From Cycas panzhihuaensis (taxonomy: Eukaryota; Cycadophyta), in assembly GCA_023213395.1 (NCBI GenBank), contig CM041465.1, positions 178,629,741 to 178,693,740 of the forward strand: a stretch of DNA of 64,000 nucleotides. Direction: 5' to 3'. Both the position numbers and the translations under genes were made by a program. The notes under the pieces were generated by a model. It searched no databases and had not been told where the DNA came from. It saw nothing but the letters and a program-made list of their open reading frames with translations. Below, piece by piece: positions 31,590 through 43,429 of this stretch (within the stretch, counting starts at the first letter, position 1; every line of letters begins with the position of its first letter).

Positions 31590-33560
31590 CTTTTAATCAT
31601 ATTTTATCCCTAAGGATTTGGAATTTATCTTTTCTAAGTGGTTTTATCAATATATCTGCCACTTGTTCTCCTGTTGGACAGTAGATCAGATCAATCTCCT
31701 TATTTTAAACTTTTTCTCAAATGAAGTGGTGATGAACTTTGATGTGCTTTGTCCAAGCATGAAGAACTAGAATCTGAGTTAACTTAATAGCACTTTGATT
31801 GACATAATTTAGTGTTATTGGTCCTTATTGATGTTGATCCAGATCTTTTAAAAGTTATATAATCCAAATTGCAAGAAAACACTGCACTAATTGCTAATTT
31901 GTTCTTAGCTTCTGTTGATGATAGGGCTACTATTGCCTACTTTTTGCTACTTGAAGAGATTGATACAGAGCCTATGAAGAAGCCATATCTATTTGTAGAC
32001 TTTCATTGCTCTTTATCTCCTACCCAGTCTAAATCATAAAATCCTGTCAGCTGAAGTGATCCTTCTTTTGGATATACCAACTTTAATTCGACTATTCGTT
32101 TTAAGTATCCTAATATTCTTTTTATTGCTCTCCATTGTTTTACCTTGGATTCTTATATGTATCTTGATATTAAACTTACAGAGTATATGATGTCAAGTCT
32201 AGTGGCAGTGAGATAAATTAAACTCCCATCGAGTTGTCTAAAGATGGTGGTATTTGCTTGAGGCTCTTCCTTATTAGGGATTAAGTTGCAATTTACTTCC
32301 ATGGGAGTTATATATGGATTGTAATCTTCCATCTAAAATTTTGTTAGTAAGTCTTTGATGTACTTACTTTAGTATAGAGTGATTGAGTTTTCCTTTTAGT
32401 CAACTTCTATGCCCAGATAATACCTTAAAAGGCTTAGATTAGTCATTTGAAATTAGATTTTAAGTTCATCTTTTATGTTTGAGATTGATTCTTCATCATC
32501 CCCAGTGAGAATTATATCATCTACATATATTACAATTATGGTGATCAACCCATTTCTATTCTTTGTGTATAAGCTTTAGTTTGAGTTACACCTATGGAAC
32601 CCATTTTGACAGAGATAGTTATCCAACTTTGTACACCAAGCACGTGGAGCCTACTTTAGTTCATACAATACATTTTTTAATCTACTGACCAAGTTTTCTT
32701 TCTCTTTTTTAATATAGCCTTCTGGTTTCTTTATGTAGGCTTCTTCCTCTATTTCACCACTTAGAAAGGCACTTTTGACATCAAGTTAGTATATTTTCCC
32801 AATTTTTTATACTGCCAATGTTAACACTACTCTCATTGTGTTTAATTTGGCTACAGGTGAAAATGTTTGTTCATAATCTACCCCATTTGTTTGAGTGTAG
32901 CCTTTTGCAACAAGTCTTGCTTTGTACTTTTTAATATTTCCATTGTCTCCCTCATTTATCTTATAGATCCATTTATAGTTAACTATTAGTTTATTAGGTG
33001 GTAGGTCAACCAATCCCTATGTCTGATTTTTCATGATGGATTCCATTTCTGTATCCATGGTTTCTCTCTATTCGTTTTGCTCCTTTGCTTTTACAAATGA
33101 CTAAGGTTCCACATTATAGAACAATGTTTTATGTTTTTGACTTATTGTCTTATGTGGAAGCACATCTTCTTTTCCTTTCTTGATAGTTTTTATATATTAT
33201 TTCAATAGCTTTTTCTCCTTCTTGGGTCCCTCTTTAGTTCTTAATTCTTCCTTTTCTAATAAGGAGACATCATGTGGGAATTATTCTTCCATTTCTAGAG
33301 AAGTTTGAGGTGTGACTGAACCTTCTGAAATGTCTTCTGATGTTAGACTAGATGCTTCCTCAATAGGAATCTCTTGAGAAATAACTTGAGGTGTATCATC
33401 AATTAACCTGATTTGATAATTTTCTACCTCTTTCTCATTGAATATCACATCTTTGCTTACATAGATCTTGTTGGTTTTTGGATCTATGCATTTGTATGCC
33501 TTTGAATTCTTGATATAACCAATCATAATACACTTAAGGATTTTTGCATCAAGTTTTATT
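31590..33560 (-). pseudogene. pol: Copia-3 integrase tail, RT and RNase H
   Basis: The linker is open over 33281-33526 and RT begins at 32807-33013 ([20 protein letters not shown], then [20 protein letters not shown]). YVDD codons are intact at 32517-32528 in VIYVDDIILTGDD. Towards 31600 RNase H can be followed in pieces to the end near the 3' LTR. Stops break the frame, but this RT active site is the best preserved of the window. Confidence 0.85.
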
Positions 33561-33599
33561 TTTTTCTTGTCTAGGATATGGACAAATGCTTGGTATCCA

Positions 33600-34119
33600 A
33601 ATACCTTCAGATGACTTACATTTGGTTTTCTCCCTGTCTAGGCTTCTTTTGGGGTAAGATGATTTAGTGTCTTTATTAGACTTTGATTCAATAGATAACA
33701 AGTTGTATTCACTACTTCATCCTAATAAGATTTAAGAACCTTTTTTTCATAATCCATGCATTATGCCATTTCTATAATGTCCCTATTTTTCCTTTCTACA
33801 ACCCCATTAGATTGGGGAGTATATGGGGTTATGAATTATCTAAAAATTCCATTTACTTTGCAATATTTCAAGAATTCCTTTGATATATATTCTCCTCCAC
33901 CATCAGATCTTATGCATTTAATCCTTTCCCAAGATTCTAGTTCTACTTTAGCTTTGAATTCTTTAAAACTGACAATTATCTCTAATTTATTTCGAAGGAA
34001 GTAAACCCATATTCTTCTAGTCAGATCATCAATAAATGTAAGAAAGTATCTACAACCATTAATTGAGTGTGGAGTGAGTGGTCCACATATGTTAGTGTGT
34101 ATTAATTCCAAGTTTCTTT
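33600..34119 (-). pseudogene. pol: Copia-3 integrase core
   Basis: Open over 33836-34111: LIHTNICGPLTPHSINGCRY then FIDDLTRRIWVYFL and CIRSDGGGEY. The first catalytic Asp is Asn (HTN), the second is kept in RSDGG. The Glu region lies beyond the open stretch. The tail is visible in 33281-33526 (YIKNSKAYKCIDPKTNKIYV). Confidence 0.85.
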
Positions 34120-34740
34120 AACCTCACCATTCACTTTCTTTAAATCATAGCCTATGTTGTTTTCTAGATTGACAACTTTTACAAACAAAGTTATTTGACA
34201 TGATAGAAGGAAAACCATCAACTAACCCTTCCTTATTCATTGACTTTTTATTTTTCTATAAGGAGGTGTCCATACTTTAAGTGCCATAGTTTGTCATTCT
34301 TATTAAGTTTTGTAATTGTATAAGCTTTTACATCAGAGAGTACAAAATGGGAAAACAGCTTATATAGGTCATTACTTTGTACCCCCTTTATGATTACATT
34401 ACCATTATCCTTCATCTCAAGGATGTAATAGAATCCTTTCTCATCTAAAATAGTCCTTAGCTTTTTCTTACTAAGTTGGGAAACAAAAAGAAGATTCATT
34501 TTGGGGTTAGGGACCAAAGGTATATTTCCAATCTTCTTGATATTATTTTCCAATTTGATAGTTATTGTTTCTAATCCCTTTATATTAAGGGAGTATTTAT
34601 GTTCTAGCTCCATCGATCTGTTTGATATGTATGGTCAAAGTGTCTTAAACCAATCTTCTCTGCCAGCCATGTGTCTGGATGCTCCTAAGTCAATATACCA
34701 TATATATTTATCCTGGAGACTTGCAGTGAGGGCAATAATA
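34120..34740 (-). pseudogene. pol: Copia-3 protease and pre-integrase zinc region
   Basis: The active-site block reads WYIDLGASRHMAGREDWF near 34680-34710; Asp and Gly are kept and Ser is Leu. The open stretch 34248-34613 continues with LVPNPKMNLLFVSQLSKK and WHLKYGHL, the start of the zinc-binding domain of integrase (H-x-x-x-x-H part). Confidence 0.8.
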
Positions 34741-34749
34741 AAAGTGGTT

Positions 34750-35680
34750 TCTTCTTCTTTGTCTTCATCTATTTGCTCCTTCCTATAGTTTCTAATTGAT
34801 CATTTCCCTCTCTGAATGTCTACTCTCCTTTGTGAACACTAGTATAGGTAGTGCCCTTACTATCCATAATGATAATACAAATCAAAGGTTTTACATAAAC
34901 TTGCAAAATGGATTGTCTTACCAAAATTATAGCATACTCTTGGTGTAGTAATATGTCCTTGACCTTTATTATCTTACCATCTACCTCATGAAGAAGCCCT
35001 TACTTTCAGAGTTTGTGTTCTTCCTCTACTTTACCCTCTTAGCCCAAGATTTAGCCTAGAAATGAAAGCATCTTCTAATCCTTCAGAGTCTTCATATCTT
35101 TTATTCCTCTATTCCTGTTTAAGTAACAATCCAATTAATGTGTCTAAGGTTATTGTTGCAATCTAGTCATTGTTAGTTATTATATTTATAGTTGCATCAA
35201 AAGATTTAGGTAGCTTGTTGGCTATCATTTCTACTAACTCTAGATCAGTGATGGTTGTAACTATACTTGAAAGATCATTTCTAAAAGAAATAACTTTGTG
35301 AATAAATTCAATCGTTACTTATGTCTCCTTAATATGAAGCTTGAACAATTCTTCCTTTAAAGTAATTATTCTAGCTCTATTCTTTTGCCTATATAAATTC
35401 TCAAAACACTTCCAGACAACTAAAGTGAAATTCAAATTTTGTATATATATAAAGAGAGGATTAGATATTGAGAGTTATAACACTATGACCCCTGACTTGT
35501 TAGGTTTGTTCCAGTTATACCATATTTAGCTTCTTGTCCAGTTATAATCCTCCATGCATTTTTAGCCCTTAATAATGTCTCTACTTAATCTTCTAGACAT
35601 GATAATTATTGTTTATAAGTTTATCTATATCAGAGAGAGTAAGAATGGAAGATGTCATTTTTAATTCAAAAAATTACCTG
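34750..35680 (-). pseudogene. gag: Copia-3 gag remnant
   Basis: Starts near 35660 (MTSSI..LSDIDKL, then NNNYHV). The core around 35240-35350 reads RNDLSSIVTTITDLELVEMI and SFDATINII, the copia UBN2-like gag. The start of the protein and the zinc region are broken by stops. Confidence 0.65.
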
Positions 35681-36355
35681 TATAAACCCTAGGCCATACG
35701 ATTGTATGAAATTTCGTACAGTATTTGAACTATACAGATGAAATTAAAAAGTACCTCAAAAGAAAGGTGTTGAGAAGAAGAACATTGATCTGGAAAAATT
35801 TTTCAAAAACAATCCCAGATTTGGGAGATATTAAGTGCGTAAATGAAAATGGGTAGTTAGGGTTTTTTCACAAATCTACTTTGATCATAGATTTGAGTCA
35901 CTGAAATTCATTAAAACCTATTTTAATCTAGTCATATAGCATGTGCAAAGGTTTTTGAACTGATTTAAAGAGGAAATATTTAAAAATATGTATCTCCTTC
36001 TCCAAACCCATGCACTTGCAAAATTGGGCAAAATAACATGAAGATAGCCTTAGATGAGCTCGATATAGAAGAGTTTATTGACAAGGAAGATGAGATCTAG
36101 ATTCTAGCCAACTTTTATTTCAATATGAGAACTTGAAATTTTTTATCTATATAATCATATGGGTCTATACACTAACTATATATAGCTTCTGTAGAAGCTT
36201 CCCTCTGATCTCTTTTACTTGATTCTTCTTTCTTCAACTCCCTTTACTTAATTTAGCTTCTTTTTTCTTAAATAACCTCGTTATCTTGTCCTTGACTAGA
36301 TGCTTCCTCTTATAAGCTTAAAAAATGACCCTTTCTCAAGCAAACAAGCCAACTT

Positions 36356-36367
36356 ACTTTGATACCA
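36356..36367 (-). promoter_or_regulatory. Primer-binding site of Copia-3
   Basis: Minus strand TGGTATCAAAGT, two changes from the tRNA-Met complement, with no spacer from the LTR. Confidence 0.8.
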
Positions 36368-36585
36368 TGTTATAAAATAACCAGTGAAATGAAACCAAAA
36401 TGATTGATTGGTTATTGAGGAGAAACCTCATGAATATATACAATTAGGGTTTGTAAACCCCAGGAACCAAACTATAACCACCACATTACCTTGTGATACT
36501 TGTTAGACATACATTTATATGTTATATTAATGAAGGGTTTATTACCCCTTTTAATCTCCCTAGGATAAAACATTACCTTCTAATA
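36368..36585 (-). repeat. 5' LTR of Copia-3
   Basis: Starts TGTTATAAAATAACC and ends TTCTAATA on the plus strand; partner of 31348-31569. Shared blocks include AAATGATTGATT and GAGGAGAAACCTCATGAAT. The latter holds a small inverted repeat (GAGG..CCTC). Confidence 0.9.
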
Positions 36586-37140
36586 TTTCGTTAGACGAAA
36601 GTGTTCTTTTTTATCTTATCTCTGTCGTAGGGGTTCCTCTAACTTGATCTTAAAGGAGGATCTAGTACCACATGTAGCAAACCAATCTAAAATTTAAGAG
36701 AAAATAGAGCCAAACATAGAAAAGAATATATGCAAGAGTAGCTTATCCTGATATCTTAGAGTAAATCTAAAAATATATGCAATGATGGACAATATTTAAA
36801 TTTTAAATATAAAGAATAATGAAATACACAACTTACAAATATAGTCAAGTGAAATTCCCTTTTTGAGGCAAGGTTCCCTCCAGAATATTATAGCTCTAAG
36901 GTCAAATTTTAAGCAGTCCCAAATCTACTTCTAATAGCCTAGAATAAGCTCTTTTCATATCCTTAAATAGGTGACTTAAATATCCCAAGAGAACATAGCC
37001 AAAATAAGGATGTAAATAAGCTAGAATAAAGATAATATAGTCAATCAGAATTGGGGCCTTTTATGTTTTATTAAGGTCAACTAGAACCCTTCTATCAAGT
37101 TGGCCAAAACTCCTCCTTGAAGTTAGCCCGTCTAGGGGAA
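36586..37140 (-). mobile_element. Gypsy-4 leader, primer site and 5' LTR
   Basis: Right of Copia-3 the leader of Gypsy-4 continues to a primer-like site at 36658-36670 (minus TGGTACTAGATCC) and an LTR-like end CA at 36673. The LTR extends right to an unknown point, perhaps near 37140 where the A-run begins. It has no partner in the window. The primer site does not match tRNA-Met well, so this family may use another tRNA. Confidence 0.45.
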
Positions 37141-37910
37141 AAAAAAAAAGAGAATACTTCATTGGTGATAGAACAAATGTTATTTACTAGTATATATATG
37201 ATGAAATTATGGTCTCTAAGGAATCTATGAACCTCATGCCTATAACATGATTATTGTTCTATGTTGTCTCTACTTAATTTTTTAAGTTTTTTTCAGTACC
37301 TTATTATGTTGGATAACAAAGTTTGAAGAAGTGAGAGAAATCTTTAAGACAAGATGAAGGCATGAATTTGACTGTAAGTCTCAATGTTCAATAGAGTTAA
37401 ATATCAAATAGTTGTGAAATGGTTTGTAGCATCTTGAAAGAAGAGAGCCTATAAACATGATAAATATTATTTGAGAATACTAAGAGTAATAAACCTCATA
37501 TTTGTAATGCTTACTAGAAGGTAGAAACTGTAGTGATTGGTTACTCATATGTCTTGGTGACAGTTACAAACTATAAGGATATTACCTCCATGATATCATT
37601 GTGCAACTAGAAATTAAGTAAAGTATGTATGTTAATTAATCTTTGGCATACAATATATAAAGGCAGTTAGCTAAAGAAAAGCTATGAATAATTATAGATG
37701 AAGGAGTTTAGGTGTTGTATCTAGCTTTTCCAAAGAATTGAAAGAGCATAATTAAACATTGAACATAAAATAATTTACGATAGTAATATTAATTCTCCTA
37801 AAATGGCTAGTTTTTAATTGATAAGAATGGATAGTTATTCATCTCATATAGTTATTTAAGAGACTATATTATAAGTTTTACTGTAAAGTAGTATAAAAAT
37901 TCTTGCACAA
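37141..37910. other. AT-rich sequence without recognised gene
   Basis: No domain recognised. If the LTR at 37924-38372 belongs to a tandem element, this would be its leader and gag region, but no gag motif survives. Confidence 0.4.
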
Positions 37911-37922
37911 ACTCTAATACCA
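37911..37922 (-). promoter_or_regulatory. Primer-binding-site-like sequence
   Basis: Minus strand TGGTATTAGAGT, two changes from the tRNA-Met complement. It lies directly left of an LTR whose other side carries a polypurine tract. Confidence 0.55.
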
Positions 37923-37923
37923 T

Positions 37924-38372
37924 ATTAAAATTTTAATAAGAACTTATGTAACTTGTAAGAAGATTATGTGGAGCATTTATATCAACAAGTAACTTATATA
38001 AACAAGAAATGAAATATGAATCATGAAGTGTTTAAGATAAGCATCAAGTATATTAAATAAAATATATATACATTAATATACTAATATACATATGTAGAAA
38101 AATATCTTCATGAGATACCAAATCATAAGAGAATGGTGGATCTTAACTCTCTCTTATTATCTCATCTTAAATCATACTTTGATATGTGTATATATTTATA
38201 GGTGCATCACCTTATGCATATCTAATAGGATATAACTACATCATTAACCAATGAAATCATATCAATATATAGACAACTCAAATCATGTGTGAGAACCTTT
38301 TGCAATGACCAATCACATGTCATCCACTAATTAAATATTATATCAACTTTTATAAAATACAATATTCTAACA
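37924..38372 (-). repeat. Copia-family LTR with PPT on one side and PBS on the other
   Basis: On the minus strand it starts TGTTAGAATATTG at 38372 and is preceded by AACATTAAAGGAGAG, a polypurine tract and the usual end of RNase H in this family (NIKGEC then stop). It ends near 37924 next to a primer-like site. Internal sequence is AT-rich. It is thus the 3' LTR of the remnant to its right and may also be the 5' LTR of something to its left. Confidence 0.6.
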
Positions 38373-39400
38373 CTCTCCTTTAATGTTTAACTTGTAAAAT
38401 TTATAAATATCTTTATAATATGGATCACTTATTTGTCATTATTCTTATATCACCTATAAATATCAATCAAATATATCTTTAATATATTTATTCAAGCAAG
38501 TGTCATATCATACCATATCATCATCAAATCTAACTTAAACTCATCATAATATATAAAGTCTCTTCTTAGTAACTTTATTTCCTCCACTCATAAGATACAA
38601 AACAAACTCATCAACATACCATATTATTGATGTTTATAACTATTTATCAAATTGCATGGGTAACTATCCAATATAATCACTAATTATATAAAAAGTATTT
38701 CTCATACATGGTTCTTCAACTTCATTAATAAAAATAATATATTTCAAGAATAAACTAAACTATTCAACCAAACAAATATATTAGAACAAAAGCAGATTAT
38801 GAATTTTCTCTCACCTCTTATCCTACAAGATATAAGAAATCCATGCTATCTCTATTAATGATTCTACATAAGGTAACCCTTCTAACAATCTAATCTTTTC
38901 TTTTAAAGTTCCTCCATGTATTGAATTAATGACCTTTTGGCTATTTAGCATTTTTTGACAACCATTCTTTTAATTAATCTCTCAAACTAACTTTAGGAAT
39001 AAGATGCATTGCCTAGCCTATCAAGTTTATTACAATAAGGTAATACATAATGTGTTCTATACCGCTTATCATATATGGTGATTATATTTCTAATTGAAAA
39101 CATATATAAGATAGACTCTTCAATAATTAATCCTAGTTTTATGGATAATCTATAACCATTATTGTTAATCAATTAAATAGTCAATCTTATAAAACCTCTT
39201 ATTATCTTATATCATGTGGGTAACTCAACCAATCAACCTTAAATCATAATCAAACACTCAATTAATAATATTTGAATCCTTAGGTAGTGTTATTTGACCT
39301 ACATTCATTCATTAAAACTATTAAGTAATCATTGTATCCTTCATCAAATTAAGTGATCAATCATTATTAGTCCTTCATCATGAACTTGAGTTATGGTAAT
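38373..39400 (-). pseudogene. pol: Decayed copia pol 3' end
   Basis: Only the terminal KLNIKGEC-stop next to the PPT is readable. The rest is AT-rich and broken. Assignment rests on the PPT, the LTR and similarity of the end to 45860-45896. Confidence 0.35.
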
Positions 39401-40265
39401 AACTATATAGTTAGGAATGAACATAATACGTTAAGGGTGAATCTAAGGTAGGGATAGTGTAGATGGTATTATAATGATAGTAATTATTAGTTTAAGGAGG
39501 TGGGTAGTACATTAGAATATGATATATAAAGTATAAGATGAGACCTAGCTGATGTCCAAGCGATTGTGGTTTAAATCAAGTTATCATAATTATAGTCTCA
39601 CATGAGATTCAATGGTGGATATTTGATGTTTTCCTATAGGATACACTTAAGTTATGATCTTATTTTATAGTTTAGTATTTATTTTTAATGAGCTATAGTT
39701 GATCTTATATCCTCTTAACCCTAGTTAAGAGAACATGATTGCAATCTATTTTCAAGGAGGAGTATCCTTAGGTAGATGAATAGCTATAAGTGGTTACAAC
39801 AAGTTAACCAAATTCCTACTCAAATGTAATAACAATTATTATAATATTTATTCTTCATTAATGAATTGTCCATTAGGAATAATATGGACATATAATAGTT
39901 ACTAATAAACAACCCAAATGAAGATCTAATAGTTGTTGATGAGAAATGTACAAAAGGACTCCCTAATAGACAAGTAGGTACACTAGCCAATTACCCATGT
40001 ATCTTAGTGGATGGTTGTTCCTTTATATGGACATCAGTAAATCCATTAAAAATAAGAAAGAAGCACAAATAATAACACATTTGAGTTAGTCTAAATAATA
40101 ATGATAATGTGTGTACAATATGCACGGAAGACAAAGGAAGTTTACTTGTCCTTTTTAATAGGTTATTAGAAAATAATGATAGTGATTCAAATCGCTTGAT
40201 GTATAGAATTTAATAGCAAAGATGACTAATAATAGGTCTAAAAAGAAAGTAGTAGGAGTTGGTAT
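39401..40265. other. AT-rich sequence, junction of opposed copia remnants
   Basis: No readable domain. The strand of the copia remnants changes from minus to plus somewhere here. Confidence 0.35.
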
Positions 40266-40370
40266 ACTAAAGATCTAACATTCTCACAAAATTTATAGAA
40301 TGAATAAAGTTTTGAGAAGTTCATAAAGCTTCTTGATGTTTAGGATAATGAAGTAAACATTAAGAGGAAG
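40266..40370 (+). pseudogene. pol: Copia pol 3' end (plus)
   Basis: Reads SNILTKFIE (the A-D-I-x-T-K block) and, after a frame change, SFEKFIKLLDV, a stop, DNEVNIKRKC and a stop, directly before an LTR. This is the last part of copia RNase H and is close to the end of Copia-5. Confidence 0.6.
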
Positions 40371-40790
40371 TGTTAGGATTATTAATGTTTACATAATGTA
40401 CAGTTATTAGGTCATGACTTAATAATGTACATCCTCATGAGGATCATAAGGTTATGGCCATGCTAGTATTAGAAAAGAATATTAATTTATACATTTATAA
40501 GGTATGGGAGTAATTTCCCAGTGAGGTGTTTTTCACATATATACCTACACGTGTGTTATATAACTCACTTTCTAGTTATTGTAACTACCATAACTAGGTG
40601 TCACTCATTTGGTTTATAACTTTTTATTTACCTAGGTGGTTCATATTCATAAGAGTTTCATGCACATGCATAAATCTATAATTAATTAGATGTAATAAAT
40701 TAAACATCTCAATTTTATTATCCCATGTTTTAATATATGTTAATTAGTAATTAGAAATGTATATAGATTGTAAAATAACCATGCCAAAGA
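40371..40790 (+). repeat. 3' LTR of a plus-strand copia remnant
   Basis: Starts TGTTAGGATTATT right after the polypurine tract TAAGAGGAAG. The right end was not resolved. Confidence 0.5.
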
Positions 40791-41334
40791 GAAAGTATAA
40801 TAGCAAGATCAATTTATGATGAGAGCCCTTAGTCAGATATAAGAGTGTAAACTTCTTAGATGGGTGTTGGAATTTGAATTGGAATTACTAATAGATTATA
40901 ACATAGATGGTTTAAGAGATGGAAATAAATCATGCAAAGGATAGCTCAAGGGAAAAATCAAAAAATAAAAATAAACTAGTCTAAAAACAATTAAAGATGT
41001 GCTCATAAAGGAAGAGCCAAATAAACTATGGTGGGGAAATGAGCCCTAAGTTATCAACCATTTTATTATTTTTAAAAGGAAAAGTACAAAGGATGCATGA
41101 AACAAATTGGGTACTTACTAAACATGATAGGATATAGGTTTATCAAATATCTCTCTCATTTTTATCTAATATTCAAGCTTTGGCAATTCAATGTGGTAAA
41201 GATATAAGTAATCTAATATATAACATTATTATAAATATTTAGAATCAATACCTTTGGAAGGACATATGCTTCAAAATGGTAAAAAATGATCTAGAAGATG
41301 TTATAGATAACTATATATTATGCTTTAGATCATT
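40791..41334. other. AT-rich sequence without recognised gene
   Basis: No domain or LTR recognised. Confidence 0.5.
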
Positions 41335-41499
<165 letters not shown>

Positions 41500-41789
41500 A
41501 GATCATCTAAAGGATAAATAATTCATTTAATAAGGGTGTATTTATGCTAGAAAATTATTAGAGTTGTCATGGAACGCATGGATCTTAACTTAGCAATGAG
41601 TTAGATTATTGTTAGAAGTTGCTTTTTATTTTTGTTTTTTTTCCTAATGAAGTCAAGTCAAAAATTAAAAACTAACATGGAAACATAAAAATATTGAATT
41701 CATGTGGATGAGTCCATCAATAGTATGAGTGATATATGTAAAAATTCTAACTAAGATCTATCTAAAAATAGATTAAAAAAATACACCAA

Positions 41790-42042
41790 GAAAATTGATT
41801 TCATAAGTATATTAATTCATCTCATTCTCACTGAAAATTTACAACATGCAAACATATGTATTTAAACTATTACAAAAAGAACCCTACATGTTCCTAACTT
41901 GACACTTGTGTGAAATGTTGAATAGCCCTTAATAACTCATCATTCTCATAATAACTAATAAATAATAAATTGAAATACAAATCATAAAGGGTAGGGGCTC
42001 ATAACATAAAGTTATGAGCCTATTAAACATTAATATTCAATA
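41790..42042 (-). repeat. 3' LTR of Copia-4
   Basis: Minus strand starts TATTGAATATTAATG at 42042 after a polypurine tract (AACATTAATGGAAAG). It matches the LTR at 45897 onward in inverted orientation. It includes a hairpin at 41997-42019, GCTCATAAC with GTTATGAGC. The left end is approximate. Confidence 0.7.
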
Positions 42043-42049
42043 CTTTCCA

Positions 42050-43220
42050 TTAATGTTTACATCATTCTTTCTAATATCTAAACTAACTTAGAACGTTTGA
42101 AATCTATCTCTAACAAATAGTTTGGTAAAAATATCAATTAGTTGCTCTTCAATTGGCCTATACACCATTTCATTCACTTTATTCTATATTAGTTCTCTTA
42201 TAAAGTGATAATGCACCTCAATATATTTGGTGCGACCATGAAACATGAGGATTTTAGCTATCTTTAATATACTTTGATTATCATGGTACAATTTAATTAG
42301 TTCTAATTTATGTAGACCAATATCCTCTAGAATATTGCATACCTAAATGGATTTTATAACTACTAAGATTATAGCCTTATACTCTAGTTTAGTTGATGAA
42401 AGAACAATATTGGGTTGCTTCTTCCTACTCTAAGTAACCACAAATAACCTTAAACCAAAAGAATATCTAGAAGTTGACTTTCTACTATCTACATATTCAA
42501 CATAATCAGAATCTATGAATCCTTCTAACCTGAAGTTATTATTATGTATAATTCTAACCCATATTGTAATATGCCCTTCAAGTAATTAAGGATCCTCTTT
42601 AAAGCTTCTAATGATCCTATTTTGGTATTGCCCTAAACTTGGAGTTCATTCTAACTATAAATGAACTATTAATTTTCTTTGTAATCAAGTAGATTAAACT
42701 ACTAACTAGTTGCTTGCAAATTATAGTATGAATATATACTCCACCATTTTCAGTTATTTACTTGGAACCTATCTCCATGGGATAGGCATAAGCTTATAAT
42801 CATCCATTCTAAATTTCTTTAGAATTTTCCAAGTGAATTTCTCTTATGGAATGAAGATACGTCTAGGCCTTTCCATACTTCCATTCTAAGGAAGTAATAA
42901 ATTGTACTTAAATCTATCATCTTAAAGATGTAGCTTAGATATATCTTTAGGTTTGATATCATATTAATATTTTTACTTGTGATTAGTAAATTATCAATAT
43001 AAAACACAATGAATATTACCTTGTTATCTAAAACCTAATATATAAATTTGAGTTAATTAAAGACCTCTCAAATTTATTTTTCTAAAACTACTAATTAATT
43101 TTCTTGTACCAAGATCTTAGAGTATATTTTAAGCCATACAAGGACCTTTTGAGTGGACATACCAAGTTCTCCTTGTTGAAATAGCTTAGTTCATACTTTA
43201 TGAGGTAAATTTGTAATGCA
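42050..43220 (-). pseudogene. pol: Copia-4 RT and RNase H remnant
   Basis: Minus-strand translation starts with CPLKRSLYGLK near 43150, then a decayed palm with FYIDNLLIT (open over 42819-43007; YVDD has become YIDN), then FIDSDYVEYVDSRKSTSRY, LSSTKLEYKAI and EVHYHFIRELI with DIFTKLFVRDRFQTF at the end. The gag, protease and integrase are missing. Protein sequence is close to Copia-5, so it is one family. Confidence 0.8.
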
Positions 43221-43429
43221 CGTTTGTGCAAATTAATATTATTATGATATTATTATAACATTATTCTGGTGTTAATTTAAGGTATCTTAAAGGTACCATT
43301 GTGATCCTAGTATTTATTTATTTTTATTTGTACATTATCTCGCTAGAATGAGTGAAATACTTTATTACTTTCATTAATTATTTCAAAGAAATTTTAGGTT
43401 TTCCTAATGAGGAAAAAATCGTAAACCTT
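43221..43429. other. Head-to-head junction of two copia copies
   Basis: No coding sequence recognised. Copia-4 lies to the left on the minus strand and Copia-5 to the right on the plus strand, both lacking their 5' parts. Confidence 0.5.

Larger units (their letters stand above)
31348..36585 (-). mobile_element. Copia-3: full-length Ty1/copia with TSD
   Basis: LTRs of about 220 bases at both ends, a primer site, gag, protease, integrase, RT and RNase H in copia order on the minus strand. Flanking bases TTTCA (31343-31347) and TTTCG (36586-36590) form a 5-base target-site duplication that differs only by a CpG transition. It inserted into gag or leader of Gypsy-4. All genes carry stops, but both RT Asp residues are kept. 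Confidence 0.9.
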
